Origin: Bacillota bacterium
Lineage (GTDB): Bacteria > Bacillota > Bacilli > Alicyclobacillales > SLC66
Assembly: GCA_021797415.1 (NCBI GenBank)
Contig: JAJZZT010000013.1
Coordinates: 1 to 6,950, forward strand
DNA length: 6,950 nt
Direction: 5' to 3'
Shown here piece after piece: positions 4,880 to 6,950 of this stretch. How positions within the stretch are numbered: the first letter of the stretch is position 1; each line of letters starts with the position of its first letter. The notes under the pieces were generated by a model. It made no database searches and had not been told where the DNA came from. It worked only from the letters and a program-made list of their open reading frames with translations. The position numbers were made by a program, and so were the translations under genes.

Positions 4880-4954
4880 GAAGACTCGCCTCACGGCGGG
4901 CGCCCTGTATCCCAGCGCTGAAGCGCGGGGCTTTCGGTAACAGACACAACTGAA

Positions 4955-5204
4955 TATCACACGCGCGATGACGAGAACGAGTAGGCAGGTCTGAACTGGC
5001 AGAGAGCGGGATGCGGTGGTGCGAGTCCCGACAGTAACGCCTGGTGAATATCCTCTCCGAGCGTTTGTGCGAACCCTTTTTCCGGCAGTAGCACAAAGCG
5101 GGACTCCCGTTATCGAGTGGACAGTCAGAAGTGCTGCTGCAGGCTGCCCGGTGGTATGCGAAGAAGTCTTTCGTCCGGTTGGATGAAAGGCATTTTTGTT
5201 GTTT
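4955..5204 (+). promoter_or_regulatory. T-box leader, isoleucine type, controlling cimA
   Basis: Stem I elements appear in order. AGUA (4980-4983) is the 5' half of the loop-E motif. The AG-bulge region AGAGAGCGGGATGCGGTGG starts at 5001. The 3' half GUGAAUAUCCUCUCCGAG (5044-5061) has the typical GUGAA-N-codon layout, making AUC (Ile) the specifier. The antiterminator has the T-box bulge UGGUAUG (5152-5158), flanked by CCGG (5148-5151) and its partner CCGG (5175-5178), with CGAA/UUCG pairing inside. UGGU fits a tRNA with A73, as in tRNA-Ile. When tRNA-Ile is uncharged, its NCCA end should stabilise the antiterminator and allow cimA expression. The alternative reading of the specifier, UAU (Tyr), is less likely given the downstream gene. 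The 5' limit is approximate. Confidence 0.88.
5166..5204 (+). terminator. Intrinsic terminator of the cimA T-box
   Basis: GTCTTTCGTCC (5166-5176) pairs with GGATGAAAGGC (5181-5191) over 11 bp with two G-U pairs and a GGTT loop, followed by ATTTTTGTTGTTT. Its left arm includes bases 5175-5176 and the UUCG needed by the antiterminator, so the two structures exclude each other, as expected for a transcriptional T-box. Confidence 0.85.
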
Positions 5205-5293
5205 GGCCTGTTTTTATCAGTGTCGGATGAATATATGTTCTGTGCGGGCATGACGGCGTGCCGGCGCATTTGCGGGATGGGGGAGTGGAACGC

Positions 5294-6853
5294 ATGGAAC
5301 GCGTGTACATCTATGACACCACTTTGCGCGACGGAGCGCAGACAGAGGGAGTCAGTTTTACCGTCGCAGACAAGCTGGAAGCGGTGCAGATGCTTGACGC
5401 GCTCGGAGTGGACTACATCGAGGGCGGCTGGCCGGGCTCGAATGTCAAAGACCTCGAGTTTTTTGCGAAAGTTCGGGATATGCACCTCCGGAACAGCCGC
5501 ATGGTGGCGTTTACCAGCACGCGGCGCAAGAACTCGCGCATCGAAGAGGACGAGCACATGCAGGCTGTGCTGGGGACGGGATTCAAACACTGCGCCGTGG
5601 TCGGCAAGACGTGGGACTTTCACGTATATGACGCGCTGCGTACGACGCTGGACGAAAATATTGCGATGATCCGCGACACGATTGCGTTTCTCGCCGGACA
5701 CGGCATTGAGGTGCTGTTTGACGCGGAACATTTCTTTGACGGATTCAAGAACAATCCCGACTACGCGCTCGCAACCCTGCGCGCCGCGGCATCGGCCGGC
5801 GCGGAGTGGCTCGTGCTGTGCGACACGAACGGCGGTTCCCTGCCGGAAGAAGTGGCCGCGGCCGTGCGCACGGTGAAAGCCGAGCGGCTCGCGAAGATCG
5901 GCATCCACGCGCACAATGACAGCGGTCTTGCCGTCGCCAACACACTCGTCGCAGTGAATGCGGGCGCGACACAGGTGCAGGGAACCATCAACGGCTTTGG
6001 CGAACGCTGCGGCAACGCGGATCTGTGCGCCGTGACGCCCAATCTGGTGTTCAAGCTGGGCGCGCCGACGCAGGTGGGGGAACTCGGGCTCGGCGCTTTG
6101 CGGGAGATGTCCGCGCGTTTCTACGAGATGACGGCCAAGTCCCCCGTCCAGAATCAGCCGTACGTAGGCCGCAGCGCGTTTGCCCACAAGGCGGGCATCC
6201 ACGTCAGTGCGGTTGTGCGCAACCCGTCGCTTTATGAACATGTCAATCCCGCCCTGATGGGCAATGAGCGGAGGGTGCTCGTTTCCGAACTCTCCGGGGC
6301 GAGCAATGTGCTCTATCAATTGCAGGAACTGGATCTGCCCGCGCCCAGAGAGGCGGTTGCGAACATCCTCGCTCGCGTGAAGGCGGCGGAACGGCAGGGT
6401 TATGTGTATGAGGGCGCGGAATCTTCGCTGGAATTGCTGATGCGTGAAGAACTCGGCCTCGCCGAAGCTGCGTACGTCAGGATGCGCGCGCGCCTCGCAA
6501 AGTCTCCGGATGGATGGTCTGCGCAACTGGCCTGGGTGGCGCGCGGCGGCCGCGTGGTCGCGCCCGGTCAGGGCGGCGGAGCGAGTGAAGGCCATGCGTT
6601 TTGCGCGGCGGCCGGCCTGACCGCCTTGGGATTTCGCCTGACAACCGAACATCTGGTGGCGGTGGCGCTGTCGGAGGAGCGGAAACTGTACCGGGTACAC
6701 CTGGGCGGCGCCTTTCTCGCTGCGACCGTGGCGACGGTCGGAGTGGGCGAAACGATCGCGGATGCGTTTGCGGAGGCCGTCTTGCAGGCGCTGGCCTACG
6801 TGGAAATTATTGAAAAAGAGCGCAGTGGGCGCGTCCAGTCGTCCGGCGGTTGA
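5294..6853 (+). CDS. cimA: (R)-citramalate synthase
   Basis: A 519-residue enzyme of the isopropylmalate/homocitrate synthase family that condenses pyruvate and acetyl-CoA to (R)-citramalate, the threonine-independent entry to isoleucine synthesis. ATG 5294 follows GGGAG (5281-5285) by 8 nt; the ATG at 5258 has no such site and adds 12 unlike residues. Motifs: DTTLRDGAQ (8-16, metal ligand Asp8), FDAEHFFDGFK (142-152), LCDTNGG (176-182), HAHND (205-209, metal ligands His205 and His207), FGERCGNADL (235-244) and FAHKAGIHVSAV (296-307). The last 130 or so residues form the LeuA-type regulatory domain, the usual site of end-product inhibition. CimA is preferred over LeuA because of its length, the DTTLRDGAQTEGVSF start and the AEHFFDGFK segment. 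Expression appears to be controlled by the isoleucine-type T-box 90 nt upstream. It appears intact. Confidence 0.92.
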   Translation: MERVYIYDTTLRDGAQTEGVSFTVADKLEAVQMLDALGVDYIEGGWPGSNVKDLEFFAKVRDMHLRNSRMVAFTSTRRKNSRIEEDEHMQAVLGTGFKHCAVVGKTWDFHVYDALRTTLDENIAMIRDTIAFLAGHGIEVLFDAEHFFDGFKNNPDYALATLRAAASAGAEWLVLCDTNGGSLPEEVAAAVRTVKAERLAKIGIHAHNDSGLAVANTLVAVNAGATQVQGTINGFGERCGNADLCAVTPNLVFKLGAPTQVGELGLGALREMSARFYEMTAKSPVQNQPYVGRSAFAHKAGIHVSAVVRNPSLYEHVNPALMGNERRVLVSELSGASNVLYQLQELDLPAPREAVANILARVKAAERQGYVYEGAESSLELLMREELGLAEAAYVRMRARLAKSPDGWSAQLAWVARGGRVVAPGQGGGASEGHAFCAAAGLTALGFRLTTEHLVAVALSEERKLYRVHLGGAFLAATVATVGVGETIADAFAEAVLQALAYVEIIEKERSGRVQSSGG

Positions 6854-6883
6854 TCGCCTGTCGTCCAGACCGGGTCGCCGATT

Positions 6884-6950
6884 TCAGCGCGCCATGTTGA
6901 TTCCCTGCTCCCACGCGTCCGGCGCGATTCCGGATTTGAGTGTGGCGGCT
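6884..6950 (-). CDS. C-terminal end of a convergent gene, unidentified
   Basis: The minus strand is open from the window edge to TGA at 6886-6884, encoding 21 residues ending DAWEQGINMAR. Third codon positions are mostly G or C, as in the other genes here, which favours this strand over the plus-strand ATG at 6894, which has no ribosome binding site. The stop lies 30 nt from the cimA stop, so the two genes converge with no clear terminator between them. The fragment is too short to name a family. Confidence 0.45.
   Translation of the reverse strand, partial: AATLKSGIAPDAWEQGINMAR

Larger units (their letters stand above)
4603..4936 (-). mobile_element. IS200/IS605-derived element without transposase (copy 2)
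   Basis: The ends match copy 1. The minus-strand left end begins at 4936 directly after TTAC (plus-strand gtaa 4937-4940) and contains the hairpin GCGCT-TC-AGCGC and the shared CAGCGCTGGG. The right end has a palindrome CCCCATGGA/TCCAGGGGG (4611-4633) with one mismatch and the shared GGCTCAGG. The roughly 250-bp core encodes no recognisable TnpA or TnpB, although the minus strand stays open across it and could include a decayed tnpB 3' end. Elements of this type (palindrome-ended derivatives) move only with TnpA supplied in trans. It lies between the cimA promoter and the T-box. The right boundary is estimated to within a few bases. Confidence 0.72.

Noticed and set aside
4088..6700. An 870-codon open frame on the minus strand
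   Set aside because: It runs antisense to cimA and the kinase 3' end and crosses the T-box and the IS-derived element. Its Arg/His-rich translation resembles no family. It is a by-product of GC-rich codon use on the opposite strand.
6830..6880. Terminator hairpin after cimA
   Set aside because: GGCG/CGCC and GACGAC-like short pairings exist, but the stem is weak and there is no T-tract.

Overview
The window looks like a chromosomal piece of a moderately GC-rich, Gram-positive Bacillota (Bacilli). The reasons are a T-box leader read by tRNA, strong GGAG-type ribosome binding sites with several GTG/TTG starts, and a bacillithiol-type BshB2 next to a YojF (DUF1806) protein. An Alicyclobacillaceae-like host would fit, but this is inference from gene content and composition.

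Layout. (1) Positions 1-341, minus: the N-terminal third of an SqdB-like UDP-sulfoquinovose synthase. (2) 342-1052 holds no intact gene. It contains a 206-bp MITE with 23-bp terminal inverted repeats and a 6-bp target duplication (372-577), a 7-codon mini-ORF behind a good ribosome binding site (625-648), and an internally deleted IS200/IS605 derivative (about 656-935) that keeps 44 codons of tnpA. (3) 1053-1955, plus: an exported or anchored SGNH-fold hydrolase with a low-complexity tail. (4) 1956-2354 holds no gene. It contains a four-copy 62-bp tandem repeat with a conserved hairpin pattern, one inverted partial copy, and then a four-copy 17-bp repeat. (5) 2355-4540, plus: yojF, bshB2 and a phosphotransferase-fold kinase, the last two overlapping by 4 nt. 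(6) 4541-5293 is the control region of cimA: a sigma-A-type promoter (4569-4597), a second IS200/IS605-derived element (about 4603-4936), and an isoleucine-type T-box with its terminator (about 4955-5204). (7) 5294-6853, plus: cimA, (R)-citramalate synthase. (8) 6884-6950, minus: probably the C-terminal 21 codons of a convergent gene.

How it works together. cimA makes citramalate from pyruvate and acetyl-CoA for isoleucine synthesis, and its leader appears to sense uncharged tRNA-Ile. BshB2 removes the acetyl group from GlcNAc-malate in bacillithiol synthesis. YojF is its usual partner, and the kinase is probably co-translated with BshB2. The most notable feature is that the IS-derived element lies between the apparent cimA promoter and its T-box, with its edge at the predicted transcription start. 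The element also carries an extended -10 box facing the other way. The intergenic regions are rich in palindromic, mobile or repeated DNA, while the coding genes look intact and ordinary.
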